DNA from: Halomarina ordinaria
GTDB lineage: Archaea; Halobacteriota; Halobacteria; Halobacteriales; Haloarculaceae
NCBI RefSeq assembly: GCF_030553305.1
Contig: NZ_JARRAH010000001.1
Coordinates: 1 to 64,000 of the forward strand
Direction of reading: 5' to 3'
Length of the DNA: 64,000 bases
Each line of letters begins with the position of its first letter. Position 1 is the stretch's first letter. Both the position numbers and the translations under genes were made by a program. Under the pieces are notes generated by a model that was not told where the DNA came from, did no database searches, and saw only the letters and a program-made list of their open reading frames with translations. Below are positions 42,643-50,907 of the stretch, in pieces.

Positions 42643-42652
42643 TTTTATGATA
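42643..42652 (+). promoter_or_regulatory. TATA-like element of the E2-OsmC fusion gene
   Basis: TTTTATGATA, 22-31 bases upstream of ATG 42674, giving a leaderless transcript independent of the E1 genes. Confidence 0.5.
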
Positions 42653-42673
42653 CTTGCCAACTGGTACCACGTC

Positions 42674-44509
42674 ATGGCGTACATCGTTCGGATGCCGAAG
42701 CTCGGACTGGAGATGGAACGGGGGGTGCTGCTCGAGTGGTACGTCGCCGAGGGCGGCGAGTGCGAGGAGGGGGACCCCGTCGCGGAGATAGAGTCGGAGA
42801 AGACCACCGCCGAGGTCGACGCCCGCGAGGGCGGCGTCCTCCGGGCGACCTACCTGGAGGAGGGCGAGGAGGTCGAACCGGGGACGCCCATCGGCATCAT
42901 CGCGGGCGCCGACGAGGACGTCTCGGACCTCGAAACGCAGGTGCGGGCGGACCTGGGCGACGGCGACGTGGCCGAGGGGGGCGAACCGGCGTCGGAGGAG
43001 GCCACCACGGAGGCGGACGAGAGCGCCCCGAAGTCGGCGGTCAAGCACGCCGGAAACGGTGCGAGCGAATCGGCCACCGGGGTGGAGGAGGTCCGCGCCT
43101 CCCCCCGCGCCCGCAAGCGGGCCGAGGAACTGGGCGTCGACCTGACGAGCGTCGAGGGGACCGGACCGCAGGAGTCGATAACCGCCGAGGACGTCGCGGC
43201 GGCGGCCGAATCGACGGGGGACGCGGCCGAGGTGAAGGCGAGTCCCCGGGCGCGAAAGCGCGCCGACGAACTCGGGGTGGACCTGGCGAGCGTCGAGGCG
43301 ACGGGGCCGCAGGGGTCGGTCACCGAGGAGGACGTGGAGGCGGCCGCGGAGTCCGCGGACGAACCCGTGACCGAGACGCCGGCCGGCCTCACCCTCCGCG
43401 AGGAGCGCCCGTTCGACGGGATGCGCCGGACCATCGCCCGGCGACTGGGCGAGAGCTATCGCGAGGCCGTCCACGTCACCGCCCACCGGACCATCGACGC
43501 GGAGGAACTCGTCGCCGCGCGCGAGGCGGCGAGCGAGGCGCTCTCGGCGGACCTGTCGCTCACCGACCTGCTGCTCGTGGCGCTCTCGGACGCGCTCGAC
43601 GACCACCCCGAGTTCAACGCCCACTTCGAGGACGGCTCCCACCGCCTCTACGAGGAACACAACATCTGCCTCGCGGTCGACGTCGAGGCGGGGCTCATCG
43701 CCCCCGTGGTCCGCGACGTCGACTCCACCCCGTTGCCGGAACTCGCCGACGCCCGCCGCGACCTGACCGAGCGGGTCCTCGACGGCGACTACACGATGGA
43801 CGACCTCTCTGGCGGCACGTTCACCGTCTCGAACCTGGGCGTCCTCGGCGTCGAGTCGTTCGACCCCGTCATCAATCCGCCGCAGGTCGCCATCCTCGGC
43901 GTCGACGCCCTCCAGCGTCGCCCCGTCGCCACCGAGTCGGGCGTCTCGGTCCGACGGGTGCTCCCGGTCGACCTCTCGTTCGACCACCGGGTCGTCGACG
44001 GGGCCGACGCCGCGCGCTTCCTCGGGTCGCTGAAGGAGGCCGCCGAGGACCCGTGGTCGCTGCTCCCCGAGGCGGTCGAACGGGTCCCGGCCGGGGAGGC
44101 GCTCGACCTGCCCGAGCGCGACGTGACCGCGCGGATGCGCGACGATACCGCGGGAACCGTCGGCGTCGGTCCCGTCGAGTGGGACTTCGACGTCCCCGAG
44201 GACCTCGGCGGCGGGGCGACGGGGCCGACGCCGGTGGACATGTTCCTCGGGTCGCTCGGCGCGTGTCTCTCGCTCAGCCTCCGGATGCAGGCCGACCGGA
44301 GCGACACGCCGCTCTCGGACGTCGACGTCCGCGTCCGGGGGTCGCCCGAACGCGGCTGGCTCGAAGAGGTGGCGGTGACGGTGACACTCGAATCGAGCGC
44401 GGACGACGCGGCCCTCGACCGACTGGTCGAACTCGGCGAGCGCAACTGCTACGTCACGGCCGCGCTGGCCGACGACGTCCCCCTCGAGATATCGTGGCGG
44501 CGCGCCTGA
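42674..44509 (+). CDS. Dihydrolipoamide acyltransferase (E2) fused to an OsmC/Ohr-like thiol-peroxidase domain
   Basis: 611 residues. Lipoyl domain 1-80 with lipoyl lysine K43 (EIESEKTTAEV); acidic linker; two tandem peripheral-subunit-binding domains (139-176 and 187-224, each starting ASPRARKRA); catalytic E2 domain 240-455 with the active-site DHRVVDG (437-443). A further domain, 485-611, is OsmC-like: GPTPVDMFLGSLGACLSLSL with C531 and GERNCYVTA with C592, 61 residues apart as in Ohr/OsmC. E2 moves acyl groups on a swinging lipoyl arm between E1 and E3. The genes for E1 lie 1.6-3.6 kb away, convergent; no E3 is in the window. The fused OsmC domain and the doubled subunit-binding domain are unusual. 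Confidence 0.93.
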   Translation: MAYIVRMPKLGLEMERGVLLEWYVAEGGECEEGDPVAEIESEKTTAEVDAREGGVLRATYLEEGEEVEPGTPIGIIAGADEDVSDLETQVRADLGDGDVAEGGEPASEEATTEADESAPKSAVKHAGNGASESATGVEEVRASPRARKRAEELGVDLTSVEGTGPQESITAEDVAAAAESTGDAAEVKASPRARKRADELGVDLASVEATGPQGSVTEEDVEAAAESADEPVTETPAGLTLREERPFDGMRRTIARRLGESYREAVHVTAHRTIDAEELVAAREAASEALSADLSLTDLLLVALSDALDDHPEFNAHFEDGSHRLYEEHNICLAVDVEAGLIAPVVRDVDSTPLPELADARRDLTERVLDGDYTMDDLSGGTFTVSNLGVLGVESFDPVINPPQVAILGVDALQRRPVATESGVSVRRVLPVDLSFDHRVVDGADAARFLGSLKEAAEDPWSLLPEAVERVPAGEALDLPERDVTARMRDDTAGTVGVGPVEWDFDVPEDLGGGATGPTPVDMFLGSLGACLSLSLRMQADRSDTPLSDVDVRVRGSPERGWLEEVAVTVTLESSADDAALDRLVELGERNCYVTAALADDVPLEISWRRA

Positions 44510-44518
44510 GCGGGGACT

Positions 44519-45025
44519 TCAGTCGGGGTACGTCCGGTCGGGGTCGGGGAGCGCGTCCACGTTGTCGGCCGTCTCGAAGATGACCCCGTTCAGGTCGTCT
44601 GCCGTGTCGAAGTACCAGTAGGGCGTCTCCTCGAAGACGCCGCTCTGGACGACGGGCATCCCGTTCTCCTCGAACGCCTCGACCACCGCCGGCGGGTCCT
44701 CGAAGGCGAAGCAGGCGACGTGGTGGAGCCCCTCGCCGTGTTCCTCCAGGTGTTCCGTGTAGAGGCTCGGCCCCTCCAGCGGTTCGATGAGCTCTATCAT
44801 CGTGTCGCCGACCGTCGCCAGCGCCAGTATCATCGAGTAGTCGTGGTCCTCGCCGCGGAAGGTGGTGTCGTGGAGCGCGGGCGGTTCGAAGCGGTACAGT
44901 TGCCACGGCCCGACGCCGAGGAGCGCCCCGAAGCGGTCCATCCCGTCCTCGATGTCCTCGACGACGAACGCCACCTGGCTGATCTCGGGCACGTCGACGC
45001 CGATGTCAGGTACGACTGGAGACAT
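44519..45025 (-). CDS. VOC (glyoxalase/epimerase) superfamily protein
   Basis: 168 residues, two beta-alpha-beta-beta-beta modules. ISQVAFVVEDIEDGMDRFGA starts the first, GLHHVACFAFEDPPAVVEAF the second; acidic ligands lie in TMIELIEPL and LNGVIFETAD. The usual first metal histidine in the first strand is glutamine here (SQVAF), leaving three canonical ligands. Resembles methylmalonyl-CoA epimerase-type proteins. ATG 45025; GATAAACAAT lies about 27-36 bases upstream. Its stop lies ten bases after the E2-OsmC stop, convergent. Confidence 0.85.
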   Translation of the reverse strand: MSPVVPDIGVDVPEISQVAFVVEDIEDGMDRFGALLGVGPWQLYRFEPPALHDTTFRGEDHDYSMILALATVGDTMIELIEPLEGPSLYTEHLEEHGEGLHHVACFAFEDPPAVVEAFEENGMPVVQSGVFEETPYWYFDTADDLNGVIFETADNVDALPDPDRTYPD

Positions 45026-45109
45026 GACGGACACTGTTCGTCGGTAGCACACATCATTGTTTATCAGCGATTCCTGACTATCCGGCGAGCGAGGCGGTTC
45101 GTGGACCGC

Positions 45110-46102
45110 TCACTCGACGAACAGTCCCTCGGCCGCCGCGCGGTCGAACACGCTCGGGAAGTCGACGAACCGCGGTCCCTCGGCGCGGGCGCGGACCTCG
45201 ACGCGGGCGTCTCTCACCTCCAGTTCGCGCTCGCCGTCCGCGCTCAGCACCCCCTCGGGAACGTCGAAGACGACCGCTTCGCCGTCGTCGAGGCGGCGGT
45301 GGTCGGTGACGCCGATACGGCCGACGACGCCGGGGGTGCTCATCGCCCGGACGACGGTGGGGGCGTCCTCGGCGGGCCCGAGTCGGAGGCCGACGCCGCC
45401 CGGGTCGTCGGGCGCCACCGCGCCGAGCGTGCCCGCGATGCCCGAGAGGCCGACGTCGCCCGGCGAGGCGCGCGAGACGACGCCCCCGACGAAGTCGCCC
45501 GGGTCGAGGACGGCGCGCGTCCCGACGAACGGCCGGTCGAGCACCGAGAGGGTGGCGAGGCCGACGAACTCGCGCCGCCCGCCGTTGTCGTCGACGGACG
45601 CGACGACGGTCCGGTGGCGGACCGTCACCGCGTCGCTCGGGACCGCCCCGGCTGCCACGAGGGCGGCGGCGGCCCCCGCGGGCGTGCCGTCGATGGCCGT
45701 CGGGACGACGTTGTTCGTCCCCGTCGAGATGCTCGCCACGGGGACGTCCCCGACGGCGGCCGCCACGTCGCGGTTCGTCCCGTCACCGCCGAGGACGACG
45801 ACGCAGTCGGCGCGCTCGGCGAACGCCGCGGCCGCCGTCCGGGTGTCCTCGCCCGAACCGGTGACCGGCTGGTCGAGCAGTTCGCCGTCGACGTCCTCCG
45901 CCTCCTCGACGACCTCCTGCCCGATGTTCGCCTTGTCCGGCATCGCCAGCAGGTCGGGCGTCGACGGGACGGTCGTCATCCCGGCGAGGACGCACCGGGC
46001 GGTCTGGAGCTTCGCGTAGCGGTCGCTGACGGTGGCGCCGCCGGTGAGCCGCCTGATGTCGCGGCCCGCCGACGGGTTCACGACGAGTCCAACGGTCGCC
46101 AC
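45110..46102 (-). CDS. acoX: AcoX-like protein (ATP-NAD kinase fold)
   Basis: 330 residues. N-terminal VGLVVNPSAGRDIRR and VVVLGGDGTNRDVA (about 93-106) plus STGTNNVVPT are the NAD/diacylglycerol-kinase GGDGT/TNN signatures. AcoX occurs with acetoin and related 2-oxoacid dehydrogenase operons; its biochemical role is unsettled. Its start is one base downstream of the E1 beta stop, so it is co-translated with E1. Presence of AcoX favours an acetoin- or unusual 2-oxoacid-type substrate over plain pyruvate. Confidence 0.85.
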   Translation of the reverse strand: MATVGLVVNPSAGRDIRRLTGGATVSDRYAKLQTARCVLAGMTTVPSTPDLLAMPDKANIGQEVVEEAEDVDGELLDQPVTGSGEDTRTAAAAFAERADCVVVLGGDGTNRDVAAAVGDVPVASISTGTNNVVPTAIDGTPAGAAAALVAAGAVPSDAVTVRHRTVVASVDDNGGRREFVGLATLSVLDRPFVGTRAVLDPGDFVGGVVSRASPGDVGLSGIAGTLGAVAPDDPGGVGLRLGPAEDAPTVVRAMSTPGVVGRIGVTDHRRLDDGEAVVFDVPEGVLSADGERELEVRDARVEVRARAEGPRFVDFPSVFDRAAAEGLFVE

Positions 46103-46103
46103 G

Positions 46104-47114
46104 TCAGGTGATACGCTGGACCGCCCGACGGACGTCGGCCGCGTCGGGGAGGACTTCCCCTTCGAGCGCCGGACTGAACGGGATGTGCGTGTCGGGCACG
46201 CCGACGCGCTCGATGGGTGCGTCGATGCTGAAGAACGCGTTCTCCATGACGCGCGCGACGACCTCCGAGTGGACGCCGTAGGAGAGCGGGCTCTCGTCGG
46301 CGACGACCATCCGGCCGGTCTTGTTCAGGCTCTCGACGAGCGTGTCGGTGTCGAGCGGGTAGAGCGAGCGCAGGTCGATGACCTCCAGACTCACGTCGCC
46401 GTCGAGTTCGTCGGCCGCGCTGAGCGACTCCCCGACGAGGCGCTGGGTGGCGACGACGGTGACGTCCTCGCCCTCGCGCTCGACGTTCGCCTCGCCGAGC
46501 GGGATGGTGAACTCCTCGTCGGTGGGGACCTCCCCCTGCTGCTCGTAGGTCATCTTGTTCTCGAAGAAGAACACCGGGTCGTCCGAGCGGATGGCCGTCT
46601 TGAGCAGGCCCTTCGCCGCGGCCGGGGTCCCGGGCGTCACCGCGAGCAGGCCGGGGAAGTGCGCGAACCAGGTGTGGACGGTGCCGGAGTGCTGGCTCGC
46701 GGCGCCCATGCCGCCACCCTCGGTGGTGCGGACGGTGATGGGCATCTCCGTCTTCCCGCCGAACATGTAGCGCATCTTCGCCATCTGGTTCATCACCTGC
46801 TCCATGCTGACGCCGAGGAAGTCGCTGAACATGATCTCGACGACGGGGCGAGAGCCGGTGGCGGCCGCACCGACGCCCGCGCCCATGAAGCCCGCCTCGC
46901 TGATTGGGGTGTCGCGCACGCGCGTGTCACCGAACTCGTCGTAGAGGCCGTCGGTCACGTCGAGGACGCCCCCGAAGTGGCCGACGTCCTCGCCCATGAG
47001 GAAGACGTCCTCGTCGCGGTCGAGTTCCTCGCGAAGCGCCTGTCGTATCGCCTCGCGCATGGTCATCGTCGTCGTCTGGTCCGGGTCGTAGCTGGTCTGG
47101 GTCTCCGTGCTCAT
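46104..47114 (-). CDS. 2-oxoacid dehydrogenase E1 component, beta subunit
   Basis: 336 residues, transketolase-like pyrimidine-binding half of the thiamine diphosphate E1. FLMGEDVGHFGGVLDVTDGL, VEIMFSDFLGVSMEQVMNQM, EGGGMGAASQHSGTVHTWFA and the C-terminal LRSLYPLDTDTLVESLNKTG region are typical of branched-chain/acetoin E1 beta. It lies six bases downstream of E1 alpha and one base before acoX. Substrate not decided by sequence. Confidence 0.93.
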   Translation of the reverse strand: MSTETQTSYDPDQTTTMTMREAIRQALREELDRDEDVFLMGEDVGHFGGVLDVTDGLYDEFGDTRVRDTPISEAGFMGAGVGAAATGSRPVVEIMFSDFLGVSMEQVMNQMAKMRYMFGGKTEMPITVRTTEGGGMGAASQHSGTVHTWFAHFPGLLAVTPGTPAAAKGLLKTAIRSDDPVFFFENKMTYEQQGEVPTDEEFTIPLGEANVEREGEDVTVVATQRLVGESLSAADELDGDVSLEVIDLRSLYPLDTDTLVESLNKTGRMVVADESPLSYGVHSEVVARVMENAFFSIDAPIERVGVPDTHIPFSPALEGEVLPDAADVRRAVQRIT

Positions 47115-47120
47115 GCCGTC

Positions 47121-48152
47121 TCACCTCGTGCCGCCGTCGGCGCGCATGCGGTCTGCGAACTGTTCTATCTCCGGGACCGGGACGGCGAACATGTCGTCGT
47201 ACGCCTCCGCGGGCGCCGGGTCCTCGGCGTTCCGGGCGTAGTCGACGGCCTCCTCGATGGTCGACTCGGCCTCCTCGCGCAACGCCTCGTACTCCTCCTC
47301 GGTCAACTCCCCGCGGTCGACGAGGCGGTCCTTGAACGTCTCTATGGGGTCGCGCTCGCGCCAGCGGGCGACGTCGTCGTCGTCGCGGTAGGGTTGTGGG
47401 TCGCCCTCGAAGTGCCCCCGGTAGCGATACGTCTCCGCCTCGATGAACGTCGGGCCGTCGCCGCTGGCGGCGCGTTCGCGGGCCTGCCCGACCGCCTCGT
47501 ACACCGCCGTGATGTCCATCCCGTCGATGGTGAACCCGGGGATGTCGTACGCCTCCGCGGTCTCGGAGAGCGCCTGGACGTTGTGCTGGAGGTCCACCGG
47601 CGTCCCTTCGCCGAACTGGTTGTTCTCGACGAGGAACACCGCCGGCAGGTCCCACGTCGCCGCGAGGTTGATGGCCTCGTGGACCTGCCCCTGTGCGACC
47701 GCGCCGTCACCGAAGAAGGCGAGGGCGATGCGGTCCTCGCCCTTCTGCTGGGCGGTGAGCGCCGCCCCCGTCGCCAGCGGCGGGCCCGCACCGACGATGC
47801 CGTTCGCGCCGAGCATCCCCGCGTCGACGTCCGCGATGTGCATCGACCCGCCTTTGCCGTTGCAGTAGCCGTCGCGCTTGCCGAACAGTTCGGCCATCAT
47901 GTACTTCGGGTCGAGGCCCTTCGCGATGCAGTGGCCGTGGCCGCGGTGGGTGCTCGTGATGTAGTCCTGGTCCTCCAGGGCGGCACAGGCGCCCGTGCCG
48001 ACCGCCTCCTCGCCGATGTAGAGGTGGACGAACCCCGGTATCTCGCCGTCCGCGAAGTAGTCCGACGCGGTGCTGTCGAACGCCCGGATGGTGAGCATCC
48101 GGCGGAGCGCCTCGCGTCGGCCGTCCTCCGTCTCGATGTCTATTGTTACCAT
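47121..48152 (-). CDS. 2-oxoacid dehydrogenase E1 component, alpha subunit
   Basis: 343 residues. Thiamine diphosphate motif GDG...NN: FFGDGAVAQGQVHEAINLAA followed by ENNQFGEGTP, with STHRGHGHCIAKGLDPKYMM and a phosphorylation-loop-like region RYRGHFEGDPQPYRDDDDV. First gene of the E1 alpha-beta-acoX operon. AACTATAACC on the gene strand about 30-38 bases upstream of ATG 48152 is a candidate TATA box. Compare the three TGTCAC boxes in the divergent upstream region. Confidence 0.93.
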   Translation of the reverse strand: MVTIDIETEDGRREALRRMLTIRAFDSTASDYFADGEIPGFVHLYIGEEAVGTGACAALEDQDYITSTHRGHGHCIAKGLDPKYMMAELFGKRDGYCNGKGGSMHIADVDAGMLGANGIVGAGPPLATGAALTAQQKGEDRIALAFFGDGAVAQGQVHEAINLAATWDLPAVFLVENNQFGEGTPVDLQHNVQALSETAEAYDIPGFTIDGMDITAVYEAVGQARERAASGDGPTFIEAETYRYRGHFEGDPQPYRDDDDVARWRERDPIETFKDRLVDRGELTEEEYEALREEAESTIEEAVDYARNAEDPAPAEAYDDMFAVPVPEIEQFADRMRADGGTR

Positions 48153-48190
48153 ACGACGGTTCGTGCCTTCGCCTCGGGGCGGTTATAGTT

Positions 48191-48297
48191 TGTCACGGAC
48201 TATCAGATATTTTCTAGAGAGCTGAAGGTAACTCTGATTGTCACCTCGGTCCGTGGCTGGACCGGAAGGCGAAGCGCTATTCGCTCGCGGGTGACAG
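48191..48297. promoter_or_regulatory. Three TGTCAC boxes in the E1/asparaginase divergent promoter
   Basis: TTGTCAC occurs at 48190-48196 and 48238-48244 in the same orientation, and GTGACA (its inverse) at 48292-48297. The boxes span the 153-base region between the E1 alpha start and the peptidase start. A 7-base CACGGAC/GTCCGTG pair (48194-48200, 48249-48255) is also present. Possible operator cluster. Confidence 0.4.
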
Positions 48298-48305
48298 TCC
48301 CGGCC

Positions 48306-49199
48306 ATGCACGTCATCACACACGGCGGGGCCGGCGGGACGGTCGACGAACCGGCGGCGCGGCAGGCGGTCCTCGACGAGGCGACGGAGGCGGGCGCGCG
48401 GGCCGACACACCCGTCGACGCCGTCGTCGAGACGGTTCGCGTCCTCGAGTCCTCCCCGCGGTTCAACGCGGGCGTCGGCGGGGCGCGACAGTCCGACGGC
48501 GTCGTCCGGACCGACGCGGGCATCATGACGAACGACCGCGCCGTCGGGGCGGCCTGCGCGATGCCGGGGGTCGAACACGCCTGCGAGGTGGCCCGCGTCG
48601 TCATGGAGGAGACGCCGCACGTCTGTCTCTCGGGCGTCCACGCGGTCGACCTCGCGGCCGCCTTCGGGATAGAGACGGGCGTCGACCTGGAGAGCGAGGC
48701 CACCCGCGAGCGGTGGGCCGCCCTCGACCCCGCGCCGCCCGCGGCCGACGACCTGCGGGGGCAACTCGCGTGGCTCACCGGGACGTTCGGCGGGAGCGCG
48801 CCGACCGGCGCCGACGCCCGCCCGGAGGACTACGACACGGTCGGCGCCGTCGCCACCGACGGCGAGCGGGTGGCGACCTGTACCTCGACCGGCGGGCGGT
48901 GGGCCGCGCTCGCCGGGCGCGTCGGCGACGTCCCCCAGGTCGGGTCGGGGTTCTTCGCCACGCACGCGGGCGGCGCGAGCGCCACCGGCGCCGGCGAGGA
49001 CATCGTCCGCGTCACCCTCGCCCGCCGGGCGGTCGACCACCTCGAACTCGGCCGCGACGCCGAGACGGCCGCCACGCTGGCCGTCGAGGAGTTCGAGGAC
49101 ATCACCGGGAGCGAGGCGGGCGTCGTCGTCATGGACCGCGACGGCGAGGCCGGCAGCGCGTTCAACTCCTCGGGGATGCAGACGAGTCGCGCTCCGTAG
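48306..49199 (+). CDS. Isoaspartyl peptidase/L-asparaginase (N-terminal nucleophile hydrolase)
   Basis: 297 residues. HVITHGGAGGTVDEPAAR, FNAGVGGARQSDGVVRTDAG and the autocleavage site YDTVGAVATDG with nucleophile T178 (T2 family; cleavage before Thr) are seen. Removes isoaspartyl residues or deaminates asparagine. ATG 48306 (MHVITHGGAGG) preferred over the one five codons upstream because homologues start right at the first strand. GGSGFFATHAGGASATGAGE-type second half is intact. Confidence 0.93.
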   Translation: MHVITHGGAGGTVDEPAARQAVLDEATEAGARADTPVDAVVETVRVLESSPRFNAGVGGARQSDGVVRTDAGIMTNDRAVGAACAMPGVEHACEVARVVMEETPHVCLSGVHAVDLAAAFGIETGVDLESEATRERWAALDPAPPAADDLRGQLAWLTGTFGGSAPTGADARPEDYDTVGAVATDGERVATCTSTGGRWAALAGRVGDVPQVGSGFFATHAGGASATGAGEDIVRVTLARRAVDHLELGRDAETAATLAVEEFEDITGSEAGVVVMDRDGEAGSAFNSSGMQTSRAP

Positions 49200-49311
49200 C
49201 GCGGCGGACGGAGACGGCCCGGTACCGTCGGTCCATCAGCGCGTCGAGGTCGACCCCCGACCGTTCGACGAACGGGACGCGCGCGGGCGGCCGGGACGGG
49301 CGTTCCGACAT
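49162..49311 (-). CDS. Possible microprotein with leaderless promoter
   Basis: 49 residues from ATG 49311, starting MSERPSRPPARVPFVERSGV and rich in Arg. Third-position GC is high through most of the frame, and ATAAAC at 49336-49341 lies 25-30 bases upstream, exactly leaderless spacing. It overlaps 38 bases of the asparaginase 3' end. Alternatively the TATA match is chance. No homologue recognised. Confidence 0.4.
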   Translation of the reverse strand: MSERPSRPPARVPFVERSGVDLDALMDRRYRAVSVRRATERDSSASPRS

Positions 49312-49335
49312 CGTCCCGGCTTCGAGGGGCCGTCG

Positions 49336-49341
49336 ATAAAC
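49336..49341 (-). promoter_or_regulatory. TATA-like element before the 49311 microprotein
   Basis: ATAAAC (GTTTAT on the gene strand) 25-30 bases upstream of ATG 49311. Confidence 0.35.
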
Positions 49342-49458
49342 CGTTGCTAGGAGCGTCGGTGTACGGTCCGCACTCACGGGGAGGGCCGCTGCCCCCCGGT
49401 TCGGGCGTCGCTCGCGTGCAACACAAGCCCTATCTCTCGGACCTGCGCACCTCGATGT

Positions 49459-50352
49459 ATGAGCGACGTCGACCTCTCGACCGAGTCGTACGAGAACCAC
49501 CGCGAGGCGGGGCGCATCCTCGCGCAGGTGCGGGACGAGGCCGCGGAGCGCACCGAGGTCGGGTCCGGCTACCTCGAACTCAGCGAGTGGATAGAGGACC
49601 GCATCCGGGAACTGGGCGGCGCGCCCGCCTTCCCGGTCAACATCAGCGTCGACCACGAGGCGGCCCACGGCGCCGCGGGCGTCGACGACGAGCGGACCAT
49701 CGGCGAGGAGATGGTGAAACTCGACATCGGCGTCCACATCGACGGCTGGCTGGCGGACACCGCCGTCACGGTCGACCTCTCGGGACACGCCGAACTGACG
49801 GAGGCGAGCGAACAGGCACTGGAGGCCGCTCTCGAACTCGTCGAACCCGGTGTGAGCACCGGCGACCTCGGCGCCGAAATCGAGCACGTCATCGACGGCT
49901 ACGGCTACAACCCCGTCGTCAACCTGACGGGCCACGGCCTCGGTCACTGGGAGCAACACACCCCCCCGAACATCCCCAACCGGGCGGTCGACACCGGCGT
50001 CGAACTCTCCGTGGGCGACGTCGTCGCCGTCGAACCGTTCGCCACCGACGGCAGCGGGAAGGTGAGCGAGGGTGCCACGGAGGAGATCTACTCGCTCGAA
50101 CGGGACCGCTCGGTCCGCAACCGGCAGGCCCGCCAGGCGCTCGAACAGATAACCGAGCAGTTCCGGACGCTCCCGTTCGCCACCCGGTGGCTCGACGTCG
50201 ACCGCCCCGAGATGGTCATCCGACGGCTCAAACAGCAGGGCATCGTCCACGGCTACCCCGTCCTCCAGGAGGCGGCGGGGACCCTCGTGAGCCAGCGAGA
50301 ACACACCGTCATCGTCACCGAGGACGGGTGCGAGGTGACGACGCGACAGTGA
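49459..50352 (+). CDS. map: Methionine aminopeptidase, type II (archaeal)
   Basis: Removes N-terminal methionine co-translationally. 297 residues. Metal ligands: KLDIGVHIDGWLADTAVTVD (two aspartates, about 93-112), GHGLGHWEQH (histidine, about 157-166), VVAVEPFAT (Glu) and SQREHTVIVTEDG (Glu). The insert between the last two ligands marks type II. ATG 49459 gives the standard MSDVDLSTESYENH opening. Codon-frame extension upstream lacks coding character. Confidence 0.97.
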   Translation: MSDVDLSTESYENHREAGRILAQVRDEAAERTEVGSGYLELSEWIEDRIRELGGAPAFPVNISVDHEAAHGAAGVDDERTIGEEMVKLDIGVHIDGWLADTAVTVDLSGHAELTEASEQALEAALELVEPGVSTGDLGAEIEHVIDGYGYNPVVNLTGHGLGHWEQHTPPNIPNRAVDTGVELSVGDVVAVEPFATDGSGKVSEGATEEIYSLERDRSVRNRQARQALEQITEQFRTLPFATRWLDVDRPEMVIRRLKQQGIVHGYPVLQEAAGTLVSQREHTVIVTEDGCEVTTRQ

Positions 50353-50510
50353 GTGAGCCAGTCGGGGCGTCAGAGCGGAACCAGTACTGACGCTCGGACT
50401 CGGTCGGCGAACCGTGAGCCTATCCCTTCGTCTACGTGCTCGGCGTCAGATACACGTGGTTTCACCTGTCGACAAGGTTTATGACACGTGCCTTATTACT
50501 GTGTGTCCAT

Positions 50511-50624
50511 ATGTCTCCCCCCCTGCAAATCCCCGTTGGCATCGAGATAATCGTCATCGCGATAATACTGCTCGTCGTCCTCGTCCCGCTCTCGTACGTT
50601 ATCTACAGTTTCGTCGGGAATTGA
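50511..50624 (+). CDS. Very small single-span membrane protein
   Basis: 37 residues: MSPPLQIPVGIEIIVIAIIL followed by LVVLVPLSYVIYSF and a short polar end. One strongly hydrophobic helix with a short tail. A longer frame to 50436 exists but begins with a non-hydrophobic, poorly biased segment. CTTATTAC lies about 19-27 bases upstream. Haloarchaea have many such small TM proteins; function unknown. Confidence 0.55.
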   Translation: MSPPLQIPVGIEIIVIAIILLVVLVPLSYVIYSFVGN

Positions 50625-50907
50625 CGTCGAGGGTCGCTGTGTGACTACTGGCGGAGCGCCGGAACCGTGGATACGACCCGTAGAGAAGCACCCCCCGACG
50701 GCAGCGACACGGTGGGATGACGGGTGTACTCGCGGCTCCGCTCACGTCAACTAGCACTATCGTCGAGCGTCGACCGTTGCGCGTCCGTACGCAGGTGGAT
50801 TCTGGGGGTGCGCTCGTGGAGACGGAGACGCGACGGGGACCGTCCGGTCCACGGTGAGCGACGTCACGGTACACGTCCCGAAAACCACCCGGAGTGCGTC
50901 AGGTACG

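Noticed and set aside
45110-46102. NAD kinase annotation for the AcoX-like gene
   Set aside because: Although GGDGTN is shared, position between E1 beta and VOC genes and the N-terminal VVNPSAGRDI pattern favour AcoX-like rather than housekeeping NAD kinase.
50625-50907. Possible gene or RNA in the 283-base gap
   Set aside because: No tRNA-like arms, no frame with codon bias, no domain; a GTG-start frame at 50854 (MSDVTVHVPKTTR) runs antisense into the zinc microprotein.
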